A stretch of DNA of 64,000 nucleotides from Collinsella sp. An2 (GTDB taxonomy: Bacteria; Actinomycetota; Coriobacteriia; Coriobacteriales; Coriobacteriaceae): the NCBI RefSeq assembly GCF_002160065.1, contig NZ_NFJW01000001.1, positions 310,001 through 374,000 on the forward strand, given 5' to 3'. The notes below the pieces were generated by a model, which was not told the origin of the DNA, did no database searches, and was given only the letters and a program-made list of their open reading frames with translations. Positions 35,166 through 42,987 of the stretch are shown here, one piece after another. How positions within the stretch are numbered: the stretch's first letter is position 1; the number at the start of each line of letters is the position of its first letter. A program made the position numbers and the translations under genes.

Positions 35166-35729
35166 ATGAAAAAGAGCCTGGGTAACGCGGGCGAGCTGTT
35201 CCCGCAGTCGGTGTTCATCATTGCGAGCTACGACGAAAACGGCGTGCCCAACGCTATGAACGCGGCATGGGCGGGCGAGTGCAGCCGCCACGAGATCTGC
35301 TTCAACATCGGCAGCCACAAGACCACGGCCAACATCGTCAAGAAGGGCGCCTTTACCGTGGCGCCGGCCGACCTGGCGAACGTGGTCAGCGCCGACTACT
35401 TCGGTATCGCGACGGGCAACAAGGTCAACAAGGCCGAGCAGAGCGGCCTCACCTTCACGAAATCAGAGCACGTGGACGCGCCCGTGATCGAGGAGTACCC
35501 GCTCACCATGGAGTGCGAGGTCACCGACGTGCAGGGCGACGAAAACGGCGCTCGCATCACCGGTAAGATCGTGAATACGCTGGTCGACGAGTCAATCCTG
35601 GACGAGGACGGCAAGGTGGACTTCGGCAAGTTCAAGCCGCTCGTCTACGATGCCGCGCACATGACCTACCGCGTGGTGGGCGAGGAAGTCGGTGGCGCGT
35701 GGAAGGTCGGCCGCACGCTCATGGAGTAA
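35166..35729 (+). CDS. Flavin reductase-like (DIM6/NTAB) flavoprotein
   Basis: A 187-residue split-barrel FMN protein: FIIASYDENGVPNAMNAAWAG, EICFNIGSHKTTANIVKKG and FTVAPADLANVVSADYFGIATG follow the family pattern. It probably reduces free flavin or a quinone/nitro compound with NAD(P)H. ATG 35166 follows GAGAGGAGC. Divergence is not involved: it sits 176 bp after HxlR in the same direction, with GTAAGTACC upstream. A redox-stress response is inferred from context. Confidence 0.9.
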   Translation: MKKSLGNAGELFPQSVFIIASYDENGVPNAMNAAWAGECSRHEICFNIGSHKTTANIVKKGAFTVAPADLANVVSADYFGIATGNKVNKAEQSGLTFTKSEHVDAPVIEEYPLTMECEVTDVQGDENGARITGKIVNTLVDESILDEDGKVDFGKFKPLVYDAAHMTYRVVGEEVGGAWKVGRTLME

Positions 35730-35909
35730 CAGGGGATAACCAGAGCGTTCGCTGGGCGCAGATGGTAGCGGGCGACGTTTGCCGCTCGGGTGCGTGCGAC
35801 TTCCCACGGCACTCCGCCCGGCGGACGTTTATTGCATCGATTCATGAGAACGTTCGTCCAAGAAAACGGACAGCGTGACACGGCGGACCTGTTCCATTGG
35901 GGCCATTCT

Positions 35910-36068
35910 GCCATTGGGGACGGGTACAAATGACAGCTTTCGCTCAAGGCGCCTCCCAATATGGACCTGTCACTCCAGGCAGCCGGCTCTGCCCTGTCGC
36001 TATCGAAGCAGCTGCTAGCTGTCATTCGTACCCGTCCCCAATGGCGATTTGTATCCGTCCCCAATGGC
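35910..36068. repeat. REPIN-like element: one direct and two inverted REP units
   Basis: Direct unit 35910-35934; inverted units 36021-36045 and 36044-36068 (the last with GTATCCGTCCCCAATGGC) overlap by 2 bp. Partial units precede it. This is the last REP locus of the window; none was seen from 36.1 to 64 kb. Confidence 0.9.
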
Positions 36069-36091
36069 GAAGGCGCGTCCCCAAAGGCAGG

Positions 36092-36838
36092 TTACTGCAG
36101 CTCGACGGTGGCGTACGATGCGCCGTCCGCATCGGTGAGGTCCACGACGACGCGGCTCTCGTCACGGCCAAGATGTGGGTAGACGACGTCTCCCAGAACG
36201 GCGGCGCGGCGGTAGTCGACGCGGATCTGCGCAGGCGACACCTCGCGCGGCAGCATCTCAAGTGCCATCTGGACGTACTGGCTGTTGTTGACGTGCTCGT
36301 TGGTATCTATGTGGTGCCGGCACACAGTAATGGGGGCGCCGTCCTCAAGGTGCTCGGGCAGCGCGACCTTTCGCGCCTCGGTGGGCATGTCGATTGGCTC
36401 ACGCGTGCCGTACGGCTCGGTGTATTCGGGCGTCAGACGCGTGGGACGTCCCTTAGCAACGTCGATAAATGCCCAAGTCGACTTCGCCCGCGCAAGATAG
36501 GAGCCCTGGGCGTTGCAGACGGTAAAGTAGCGCGTGGCGGTCAGTCCACTGAACTTGCTAGCAAACGTAGAGACCGTGATAGGCTCGCAAAACGATGGAT
36601 AGCGGTCGACCACGATTTGCCAATGCGAGAGCACCCACGCGCGTTCCCGCTCCCTAAGCTGGCCAAGGCCCAATCCGACATGCTCGGAGTGGAAGATGGT
36701 GCAATCCTGCAGGTAGTTGATGAGCGCGGCCGGTGTGAGGAGGCCTCGGTGGTCGACCTCGCTATAGCGAACGCGCGCGTCGAAGGAAAACGTCGCGTCG
36801 GGGGACATGGCCGTTGCCGGCTCGTTTTGCTCGAACAT
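36092..36838 (-). CDS. Acyl-ACP thioesterase-like protein
   Basis: A 248-residue double hot-dog protein of the bacterial acyl-ACP thioesterase family. FDARVRYSEVDHRGLLTPAA and LINYLQDCTIFHSEHVGLGL belong to the first hot-dog; AWVLSHWQIVVDRYPSFCEP follows, and the second half has HHIDTNEHVNNSQYVQMALE with the conserved Asn/His of the active site. It releases fatty acids from acyl carrier protein. ATG 36838 is preceded by AGGAGC. It stands alone, divergent from the REP cluster and next to an Rrf2 gene. Confidence 0.9.
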   Translation of the reverse strand: MFEQNEPATAMSPDATFSFDARVRYSEVDHRGLLTPAALINYLQDCTIFHSEHVGLGLGQLRERERAWVLSHWQIVVDRYPSFCEPITVSTFASKFSGLTATRYFTVCNAQGSYLARAKSTWAFIDVAKGRPTRLTPEYTEPYGTREPIDMPTEARKVALPEHLEDGAPITVCRHHIDTNEHVNNSQYVQMALEMLPREVSPAQIRVDYRRAAVLGDVVYPHLGRDESRVVVDLTDADGASYATVELQ

Positions 36839-36917
36839 GATAGTGCTCCTAAGATGAATGTGGCGCATGCGGCGCGGCGCGTCATTACAGCCGCCGCATG
36901 CTCCGTGTCGCGTGAAC

Positions 36918-37364
36918 CTACTGTGCCGGGGGAGGGGCAAGCTCCGAGGTCCGTTGCCGATAGGCTTCGATAATCTCGGCGAGGGTCACCGTCACCATGG
37001 CCTTCTCGGCGGCGTGCTGAACGGCGGCAAAGCGCTCGCCGATCACCAACTGAACGTTCACACCGATGCCGCAGGCGGGGTTGGTGTGCGTGTCCAGGTG
37101 GAGCAGCGGCTTTTCGCCCTCAACAGCGCGATAGACGTCGAGCATGGTGATAGCGTCGACAGCGCGCGCCAAGCGGGGGCGAGGGTGTCCCGTGGTGCTG
37201 GCGATAAGTCCTGCGCGCCTGAGTTTGCCCATGAGTTGGCGCACGCTCGAAGGATTGCAGGCGAGGCTTCTGGCGATTGTCTCGCTTGAGAGGTTTTCGC
37301 CCTGCTGCATCGCGACGTAGGCAAGCACGTGCAGGGCATCGCTCAATTTGGTCGAGTACGCCAT
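36918..37364 (-). CDS. Rrf2-family regulator
   Basis: A 148-residue Rrf2 protein: LSDALHVLAYVAMQQGENLS, SETIARSLACNPSSVRQLMGKLRRAGLI (around residues 27-55), AVDAITMLDVYRAVEGEKPLL and ACGIGVNVQLVIGERFAAVQ. Cys35 and Cys96 are present, but the three-Cys Fe-S pattern is not complete. ATG 37364 opens toward a divergent esterase gene (37489), and a TTTACAT motif lies between them, similar to the operator-like dyad at 38838-38858. Possibly regulates the esterase. Confidence 0.9.
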   Translation of the reverse strand: MAYSTKLSDALHVLAYVAMQQGENLSSETIARSLACNPSSVRQLMGKLRRAGLIASTTGHPRPRLARAVDAITMLDVYRAVEGEKPLLHLDTHTNPACGIGVNVQLVIGERFAAVQHAAEKAMVTVTLAEIIEAYRQRTSELAPPPAQ

Positions 37365-37488
37365 GAATCTTCCCCTTGCAGCTTTCTAACGATGTTTACA
37401 TAACGCGATGCGTTGCTGTTGAATCAAGTATAACAGCCTTGAAGTATCGACAGATGCCGATATCATTTTTATCGGAGGTCGGAGCGCT

Positions 37489-38157
37489 ATGGATTATGTC
37501 GATGTAGAACATGCCGAGCTGGTCGCAGGCACGGGTGGGCACGATGAGCAGGTCACGTATGTGATCGATCTGCCAGAGCATCCTTTTGACGTGGCGACGG
37601 CGGCGAAGGGGCTTGCGGCGCATGTCGTGCGTGTGCCGGTGCACTCCTGGAACGACAGCTTGACGCCGTGGCCCGCACCGGGTCTGCATGCAGGCGATGC
37701 CGATTTTGGCGGCAAAGCGGCAACGACGCTTGCCGAACTTGCGAGTGAAGCGATTCCCCTGTTGGAGACACGCTTCCGCCTGACTCCCACCCGGCGCGCC
37801 ATCTGCGGGTATTCGCTCGGTGGGCTCTTTGCGCTCTATGCGTTTACGTGCGACGCCCGCTTCGATGCTTGCGCATGCCTTTCCGGTTCGCTGTGGTACG
37901 AGGGCTGGCTCGATTATCTTCGGGCGCAGTCGTTCGAGGGCACGGGGCGCTACGTGTATTTCTCGCTGGGCAAGAAGGAATGTAAGGCTGGTCCGCACAT
38001 TATGCGAAGTGTGCAGGACAACATGGAGGCCTGTGCCGAGATGTGTCGCGAGCATGGATGCGCGGTCGACTATGTGCTGGGCCCTGGCAACCACATGCAG
38101 CATCACACCGAGCGCCTTGCTGCTGGTCTTTCCGCTCTTGATTCCTGCGGGATGTAG
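37489..38157 (+). CDS. Alpha/beta-hydrolase (esterase D-like)
   Basis: A 222-residue serine hydrolase without signal peptide. Nucleophile Ser109 lies in CGYSLGGLF, with a candidate Asp/His in the C-terminal part (CAVDYVLGPGNHMQHHTERL). It is shorter than typical esterase D proteins and lacks the N-terminal beta strands of some members. ATG 37489 has TCGGAGG upstream. Divergent from Rrf2 36918-37364, which may control it. Substrate unknown; carboxylic ester or enterobactin-type hydrolysis are both possible. Confidence 0.85.
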   Translation: MDYVDVEHAELVAGTGGHDEQVTYVIDLPEHPFDVATAAKGLAAHVVRVPVHSWNDSLTPWPAPGLHAGDADFGGKAATTLAELASEAIPLLETRFRLTPTRRAICGYSLGGLFALYAFTCDARFDACACLSGSLWYEGWLDYLRAQSFEGTGRYVYFSLGKKECKAGPHIMRSVQDNMEACAEMCREHGCAVDYVLGPGNHMQHHTERLAAGLSALDSCGM

Positions 38158-38247
38158 CTAACACGAGGCGAGTCCCGTGCAGGTTAGGAGGCCGCCGGTC
38201 GCAGCTGCTTGACCTCACGGCTTGGCTCGATACCCGGCAGGCTGCCG

Positions 38248-38766
38248 TCAAACTGTCGCGGACATGTCTCCGACATCGGACGATACACAGGAGCCGGCCT
38301 CCGCTGACGACCCATCACGCTCACCCTGTGCTTCTTGCACAAGCGTCTCCTGATACCGGGCGAGCACGTCTGCGAGCGTAATGCCTTTCAAGCTGTGGCA
38401 GAGGTCTTCGCGCACGGTCTCATACGTGTCGTCGAGCACCTCGTGGATGTTGCGCCCCACCGGGCAGAGATCGGACGGCGAGGCGTGAACGCCAATAAGC
38501 TTGGAGAGAAAATCGGGTTCAAGCGCTTTGGTCACGGTGAAGACGTCGATCTGCTCGGGCGGGAGAGCGAGCGTGGCGCCCCCGGTGCCGGGGCGCACCT
38601 CGACGATGCCGGCTTTTTTAAGGGCGCTTAGGATGGTGCGGATGGTGACAGGATTCACCCCGGTCGATTTGGCGAGAAGCTGGCTCGTGACGCGTCTCTG
38701 CTCGCCGTATTCGGAGATAAAGATCAGGCAGTGGAGGGCGACGGAGCATTTCACACTAATATGCAT
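38248..38766 (-). CDS. Rrf2-family regulator
   Basis: A 172-residue Rrf2 protein: MHISVKCSVALHCLIFISEY, VTSQLLAKSTGVNPVTIRTI, LSALKKAGIVEVRPGTGGATL, and the conserved LCPVGRNIHEVLDDTYETVR. Cysteines at 7, 12, 105 and 124 could respond to redox, and the C-terminus carries an extra 20-residue acidic tail. ATG 38766 has GGGGAGG upstream; the frame opens earlier at 38835 without support. It is divergent from the EFR1-type gene at 38914 with a clear inverted repeat between them. Confidence 0.92.
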   Translation of the reverse strand: MHISVKCSVALHCLIFISEYGEQRRVTSQLLAKSTGVNPVTIRTILSALKKAGIVEVRPGTGGATLALPPEQIDVFTVTKALEPDFLSKLIGVHASPSDLCPVGRNIHEVLDDTYETVREDLCHSLKGITLADVLARYQETLVQEAQGERDGSSAEAGSCVSSDVGDMSATV

Positions 38767-38837
38767 ACGTTCCTCCCCACTGGTCAAAAACCTGCAGCTG
38801 TCATTATTGACACTACAACATGACAGGGCATACACTG

Positions 38838-38858
38838 ATGTAAATCTAAACTTTACAT
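38838..38858. promoter_or_regulatory. Inverted repeat between Rrf2 and flavodoxin-ferredoxin genes
   Basis: ATGTAAA-N7-TTTACAT, 21 bp, about 56 bp upstream of the flavodoxin-ferredoxin start and 72 bp upstream of the Rrf2 start. It is a strong candidate Rrf2 operator controlling both. Confidence 0.65.
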
Positions 38859-38913
38859 GCCGGTGGCGTTAGAGGGCGCCACGCTCGACATGCACGACGA
38901 CAGGAGGGGCGTT

Positions 38914-39693
38914 ATGGCAGTACGGCAGATCGTTTTTAGTCCTACGGGTGGAACTCAGCGCGTTGCAGACATCGTTTCCGATGCGCTGGTTAAGCACGGT
39001 GTTGGAGACAACGCCTCGGCTATCGATTTGTCCAATCCACATGCGGATTTCTCGGCGATGACGCTGGACGCGGGCGATGTGGCCGTTATTGCCATGCCGT
39101 CGTTCGGCGGACGTGTTCCCGCGCCTGCAACCGAGCGCCTGGCGAAGGTCAAGGGTGCCGGCGCGCGCTGCGTGTTGGTGTGTGTCTATGGAAACCGAGC
39201 CTATGAAGATACGCTTGTTGAGATGGAAGACGCAGCTCATGCGGCAGGGTTTAAGGTCGTCGCGGCAATGGCCGCCATCGCCGAGCATTCGATGATGCAT
39301 CAATATGCCGCCGGCCGTCCCGACGATAAAGACCGCGAGGCTCTCGAGGACATGGTGGCTGCGATTGCTCAGAAGCTTCAGGATGAGCACGCAGACGAAG
39401 AGCCGACGAACATTCCCGGCAACCGTCCGTACAAGAAGGCGGGTAAGGGCATGGTGCCCAAGGCGTCCTCGGCGTGCGTCGCTTGCGGCCTGTGCGCTCG
39501 CCGTTGCCCGGTTCAGGCCATCGACCCCAGCGATCCGAAGAAGGTGAAGAGCGACGCGTGCATCGGCTGCATGCGGTGTGTGTCGGTCTGCCCGCACGAG
39601 GCGCGTGCACTCAACGGTGCCATGCTTGCCGCCGCATCGCTCGCGCTCAAGAAGGCGTGCTCCACGCGCAAAGAGCCGGAGCTTTACCTTTAG
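38914..39693 (+). CDS. EFR1-type flavodoxin-ferredoxin fusion protein
   Basis: A 259-residue protein with an N-terminal flavodoxin domain (residues 1-150; FSPTGGTQRVADIV FMN-phosphate loop and MPSFGGRVPAPATERL) and a C-terminal 2[4Fe-4S] ferredoxin domain (CVACGLCARRCPVQAI and CIGCMRCVSVCPHEARAL). It should couple two- and one-electron transfer. ATG 38914 has AGGAGGGG upstream. The TAG stop abuts a MITE-like element; the last base of the stop is the first base of that element. Divergent Rrf2 control is likely. Confidence 0.92.
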   Translation: MAVRQIVFSPTGGTQRVADIVSDALVKHGVGDNASAIDLSNPHADFSAMTLDAGDVAVIAMPSFGGRVPAPATERLAKVKGAGARCVLVCVYGNRAYEDTLVEMEDAAHAAGFKVVAAMAAIAEHSMMHQYAAGRPDDKDREALEDMVAAIAQKLQDEHADEEPTNIPGNRPYKKAGKGMVPKASSACVACGLCARRCPVQAIDPSDPKKVKSDACIGCMRCVSVCPHEARALNGAMLAAASLALKKACSTRKEPELYL

Positions 39694-39852
39694 GGAAACA
39701 CTGATCAAACCATTCCGCGCCCGATCCCGCCGTGCCGGGCGCCTGCGGCCTCAGGCTGCGTCGGCGCAGCCCCATCGTGCCTTCCTCGCCTTCGGCCGCA
39801 TCCGCCTCGCCGCGGCGGCCCCGGGCGTGAAAGCCTTTAATCGGTGTTTCCC
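39693..39852 (+). mobile_element. MITE-like element A, about 160 bp
   Basis: Imperfect terminal inverted repeats (GGGAAACACTGATCAAA at the left; right end is the complement of GGGAAACACCGATTAAA) enclose GC-rich hairpin-forming sequence. It starts at the last base of the preceding TAG stop. A diverged copy lies at 60812-60972. There is no coding capacity, so movement would need a transposase elsewhere. Confidence 0.7.
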
Positions 39853-39961
39853 CGGCGCATCGAGCTCGTTCGCATTGCTTCGAGGGACGGGCGGCTTGTG
39901 CTGGCTTGCCGCATGAGCGCGGGTGGCCCGGCGTGCTTCCTACCGCGGCCTTGTCGGCAGA

Positions 39962-40320
39962 TGGTCAGAAAGTCCGCCTCCTGGGCAGGCTATGCCTGTC
40001 TTTGTGGCTTGAATGGTCAAAAGGTTCGTCCTCTGGGTAGCTCGCGTCTACTTGCGCGGGTTGAGTGGTCAAAAGAGTCCTCCGCTGGGTACGGGGTTTG
40101 CGGTGAGGAGCTCTGGCTGGTCAAAAGCCATGTCGTTTGGGTACGAATTGTGAGATTCGGCCGAGTTGGCGCGCCCGCGGTCTCATCGGCCTGCCCAGGC
40201 GGCGCCGCTTTTGACCACGGAACATGCGACGTCGCATCGCTCCTGCCCAGCGGACCGCCTTTTTGACCGCAGAGCAAGCGGCGCTACGCCACTCGTGCCC
40301 AGGAGGCGTCCTTTTCGACC
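39962..40320. repeat. Mirror-symmetric 52-bp-period repeat array
   Basis: TGGTCAAAAG (variants) starts at 39962, 40014, 40066 and 40118, exactly every 52 bp, each followed at +19 by CTGGGT (39981, 40033, 40085, 40137). After a central 75 bp the same unit appears inverted: CTGCCCAG at 40191, 40243 and GTGCCCAG at 40295, with GACC at 40213, 40265 and 40317. Other positions inside the units vary. It fills most of a gene-free stretch between MITE A and the DUF5131 gene. Architecture parallels the 20-bp arrays at 417 and 6586, but the sequence is unrelated. Not a CRISPR. Confidence 0.85.
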
Positions 40321-40435
40321 ATCGCTCGCCCCGTCCCGCGGCGTGGGCTCACCCAGTCTTCGCGCAAAGCTCGGGGCCAATGGCGTACAGTGTTCCCAGC
40401 AAAGGTCGGGCTCAGAATAGGGGGTGGGATACCGC

Positions 40436-41479
40436 ATGCACGATATCTGGAACCCCTGGCACGGATGTCGCAAGGCCAGCGAGGGCTGCGACAACTGCTA
40501 CATGTTTACCATGGACCGCTGGCGCGGCCTCGACGGCGGACAGGTCCGTCGCAACAAGGCGGGCTTCCGGTACCCGCTTTCGCGCACCCGCGACGGGCTG
40601 CCCAAAGTGCGCGCGGGCGAGCTCATCCGCGTATGCATGACCTCGGACTTCTTTGTGGATGAGGCCGACCCTTGGCGCGACGAGGCATGGGACATCACGC
40701 GCGAGCGGCCCGACGTGCGGTTTTGGCTGCTCACCAAACGGCCCGAACGATTTGTTACGTGTCTTCCCAAGGACTGGGGCGACGGCTGGGAAAACGTGAT
40801 GCTCAATGTGACCTGCGAAAACCAGCGCCGCGCCGACGAGCGCATTCCCATGTTGCTGGCGACGCCTGCGCGTCATAAGGGCATCATGTGCGCCCCGTTC
40901 ATCGGGCAGGTGGACATAGAGCGCTATCTTGCCGCCGGCGATGCGTATCGCATGTCGTGCCAAGCGGATCGGCAAGGCACGGTGACCGCGACCCCCGAGA
41001 TGCCCGCAACCCTCGCGACCGGCTCTGCAGACAGGGCGTACGAGGCGCGCGGGCCATACAAAGCGGACGGCAGCGCGGAAGGCGTCGATGACGTAATCGT
41101 TCGCAGCTGTGGCATTGAGCAGGTAATCTGCGGTGGCGAGAACTACGAGGGTGCGCGTCCGTGCGACTTTGCCTGGGTACAGCTCTTGGCCGGGCAGTGT
41201 CGCGATCACCATATCACCTTCGCCTTTATCGAGACGGGCAGCGTGTTTGTAAAAGATGGCCGGACATATCGCATGCCCAGCCATCGCTTACAGAGCGAGC
41301 AGGCACGCAAGTCCGGGGTGAGTTTTCGCGGCAGGCCCATCGAGTGGCACCTCACCGACCCCTTGGGTATGGAGATCCCCAACGACGAGCTTTACCGCCC
41401 GCAATGGATTGAGCGTTGTTCGCAGTGCGGACAACAGATCATTTGCAACGGTTGCGCTCGATGTGGCAGGTGCGAGTAG
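40436..41479 (+). CDS. DUF5131 (phage Gp37/Gp68-type) family protein
   Basis: A 347-residue protein of the DUF5131 family. The N-terminus carries the conserved WNPWHGCRKASEGCDNCYMF with Cys11, Cys18 and Cys21, an arrangement that resembles but is not the canonical radical-SAM CX3CX2C. Later come KRPERFVTCLPKDW, VTCENQRRADERIPMLL, GIEQVICGGENYEGARPCDF and a C-terminal zinc-ribbon-like cluster CSQCGQQIICNGCARCGRC. Related proteins occur in phages and plasmids; their function is not established. ATG 40436 follows an AGGGGG box. It lies directly after the 52-bp array. Confidence 0.85.
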   Translation: MHDIWNPWHGCRKASEGCDNCYMFTMDRWRGLDGGQVRRNKAGFRYPLSRTRDGLPKVRAGELIRVCMTSDFFVDEADPWRDEAWDITRERPDVRFWLLTKRPERFVTCLPKDWGDGWENVMLNVTCENQRRADERIPMLLATPARHKGIMCAPFIGQVDIERYLAAGDAYRMSCQADRQGTVTATPEMPATLATGSADRAYEARGPYKADGSAEGVDDVIVRSCGIEQVICGGENYEGARPCDFAWVQLLAGQCRDHHITFAFIETGSVFVKDGRTYRMPSHRLQSEQARKSGVSFRGRPIEWHLTDPLGMEIPNDELYRPQWIERCSQCGQQIICNGCARCGRCE

Positions 41480-41512
41480 CCGGCGCACCAAGGCCCTGCG
41501 TGCAAATGGCGT

Positions 41513-41625
41513 CATGCCGACACGCCGGGGTGACCTCGCGAATAGCTTCCATGCTGGCATGTCGGCACGCCAAGGCGACTCGCGCGAATATCCGCTGCAT
41601 CAACATGCCAAGGCATCGCGCGCGT
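41513..41625 (+). repeat. Three imperfect tandem units of about 45 bp
   Basis: CATGCCGACACGCC (41513), CATGTCGGCACGCC (41558) and CATGCCAAGGCATCG (41604) head units of 45-46 bp that also share GGTGACCTCGCG/AGGCGACTCGCG. It lies in the 312-bp gap between the DUF5131 and glycerol dehydrogenase-like genes; nothing else was recognised there. Confidence 0.5.
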
Positions 41626-41791
41626 CCGAAGGGAGCATCCGGCCGAGAGCGATTGTTACCGCTGCATGTCATCGACGTTGCTCGCGCATTGCCGGCATGG
41701 TCCTCGTATAATGGCTAAACTTTACAACGGTGTTGGCAACAACAGCTTCAGCGATCTCATTGGAATCAAGCGTAAGAAATCAGGGTGTGTT

Positions 41792-42883
41792 ATGCGTACA
41801 GTAGACATGAGCGACTTTACCGTTGGCGACGATGCGTTCGATGCGATTCCCGAGACCTTGGCCACGTTTGGCGTGAAGAAAATCGTGCTTGCCGGAGGTA
41901 AGCGCGCGCTTGCGGCGGCGGCCCCTGGTATCAAGGCGGCGGTGGCGCAGACGGACATCGAGGTGACCGACACCATCGTATACGGCACCGAGTGCACGCA
42001 GGATAACATCGACCGCCTGGTGAACAACCCTGCGTTCCGCGATGCCGACGTGGCGTTTGCCATCGGCGGCGGCAAGGCCATCGACACGGTGAAGACCGCG
42101 GCACACGAGCTCAACAAGATCGTCTTCTCGGTGCCGACCATCTGCTCTAACTGCTCTGCTGCGACGGCTATCGCGGTGGTATACAACAACGACGGCAGCA
42201 TGAGCCACTACGCCTATCCGCCGTGCCCTGTGCACATCTTCATTAATCCGCAGGTCATTGCCGAGGCTCCCGAGGAATACTTCTGGGCGGGCATTGGCGA
42301 TGCGCTTTCCAAGCAGCCGGAAGTCGAGTATGCGACGAGCAAGGACGAGCTCGACGTGACGGCCGAGCTGGGCCTCTCGCTGGCCCATACGTGCTCCGAG
42401 CCGCTGTTCTGCTGGGGCGAGCAGGGACTTGACGACGTGCGTGCCAACCGTTCGAGCGAAGCGGTGAAGCGCATCGCTCTTGACATCGTCATCAACACCG
42501 GCTATGTGTCGAACCTCACCAACCAGCCGGACTTCTATTACAACTCAACCATCGCGCATGCGTTCTATAACGGTACGACCGGCATCCATCGCGAGGGTTC
42601 CTACCTGCATGGGCAGATTGTTTCCTTCGGCGTGCTGGTACTGTTTGCCTATGCGAACGACCGGGCGAACCTTGAGCGCTATGCTGCCTTCAACAAGAAG
42701 CTTGGGCTGCCGGTGACCTTAGCCGAGATCGGCCTGGGCGAGGATACGCTGCCTCAGCTTGAGCAGTACGCAGAGCACAGCAACGAGTGGAAGCAGCAGA
42801 AGCCCGAGCCCATCGAGTCGGCGCGTTTCATCCAGGCGATCAAAGACGCCGATGCGTTTGGTCGTGAGCTCCTGGCGCAGTAG
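41792..42883 (+). CDS. Glycerol dehydrogenase-like iron/zinc alcohol dehydrogenase
   Basis: A 363-residue group III metal-dependent dehydrogenase. NAD-binding AIGGGKAIDTVKTAAHEL, the metal-site Asp in WAGIGDALSK, and His ligands in IAHAFYNG and EGSYLHGQIVSFG match the glycerol dehydrogenase family. ATG 41792 gives the family length and starts at MRTVDMSDFTVG; the frame opens at 41666 or 41711 without a ribosome site. It probably oxidises glycerol or a similar diol with NAD+. It is a single gene. Confidence 0.88.
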   Translation: MRTVDMSDFTVGDDAFDAIPETLATFGVKKIVLAGGKRALAAAAPGIKAAVAQTDIEVTDTIVYGTECTQDNIDRLVNNPAFRDADVAFAIGGGKAIDTVKTAAHELNKIVFSVPTICSNCSAATAIAVVYNNDGSMSHYAYPPCPVHIFINPQVIAEAPEEYFWAGIGDALSKQPEVEYATSKDELDVTAELGLSLAHTCSEPLFCWGEQGLDDVRANRSSEAVKRIALDIVINTGYVSNLTNQPDFYYNSTIAHAFYNGTTGIHREGSYLHGQIVSFGVLVLFAYANDRANLERYAAFNKKLGLPVTLAEIGLGEDTLPQLEQYAEHSNEWKQQKPEPIESARFIQAIKDADAFGRELLAQ

Positions 42884-42987
42884 CGCCGATTGGCCGCGCC
42901 CGGCTGCCCGCTTGTGTCCGGCTGCGCATTCGCGTCTGACAGCGCGCGTGCGCCCGGGCGCTGTTTGCATCCGGCTGCCCGTGCTCG

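Noticed and set aside
39962-40320. CRISPR-like appearance of regularly spaced repeats
   Set aside because: The conserved parts are only about 10 and 6 bp, the arms are inverted relative to each other, and no cas gene is nearby.
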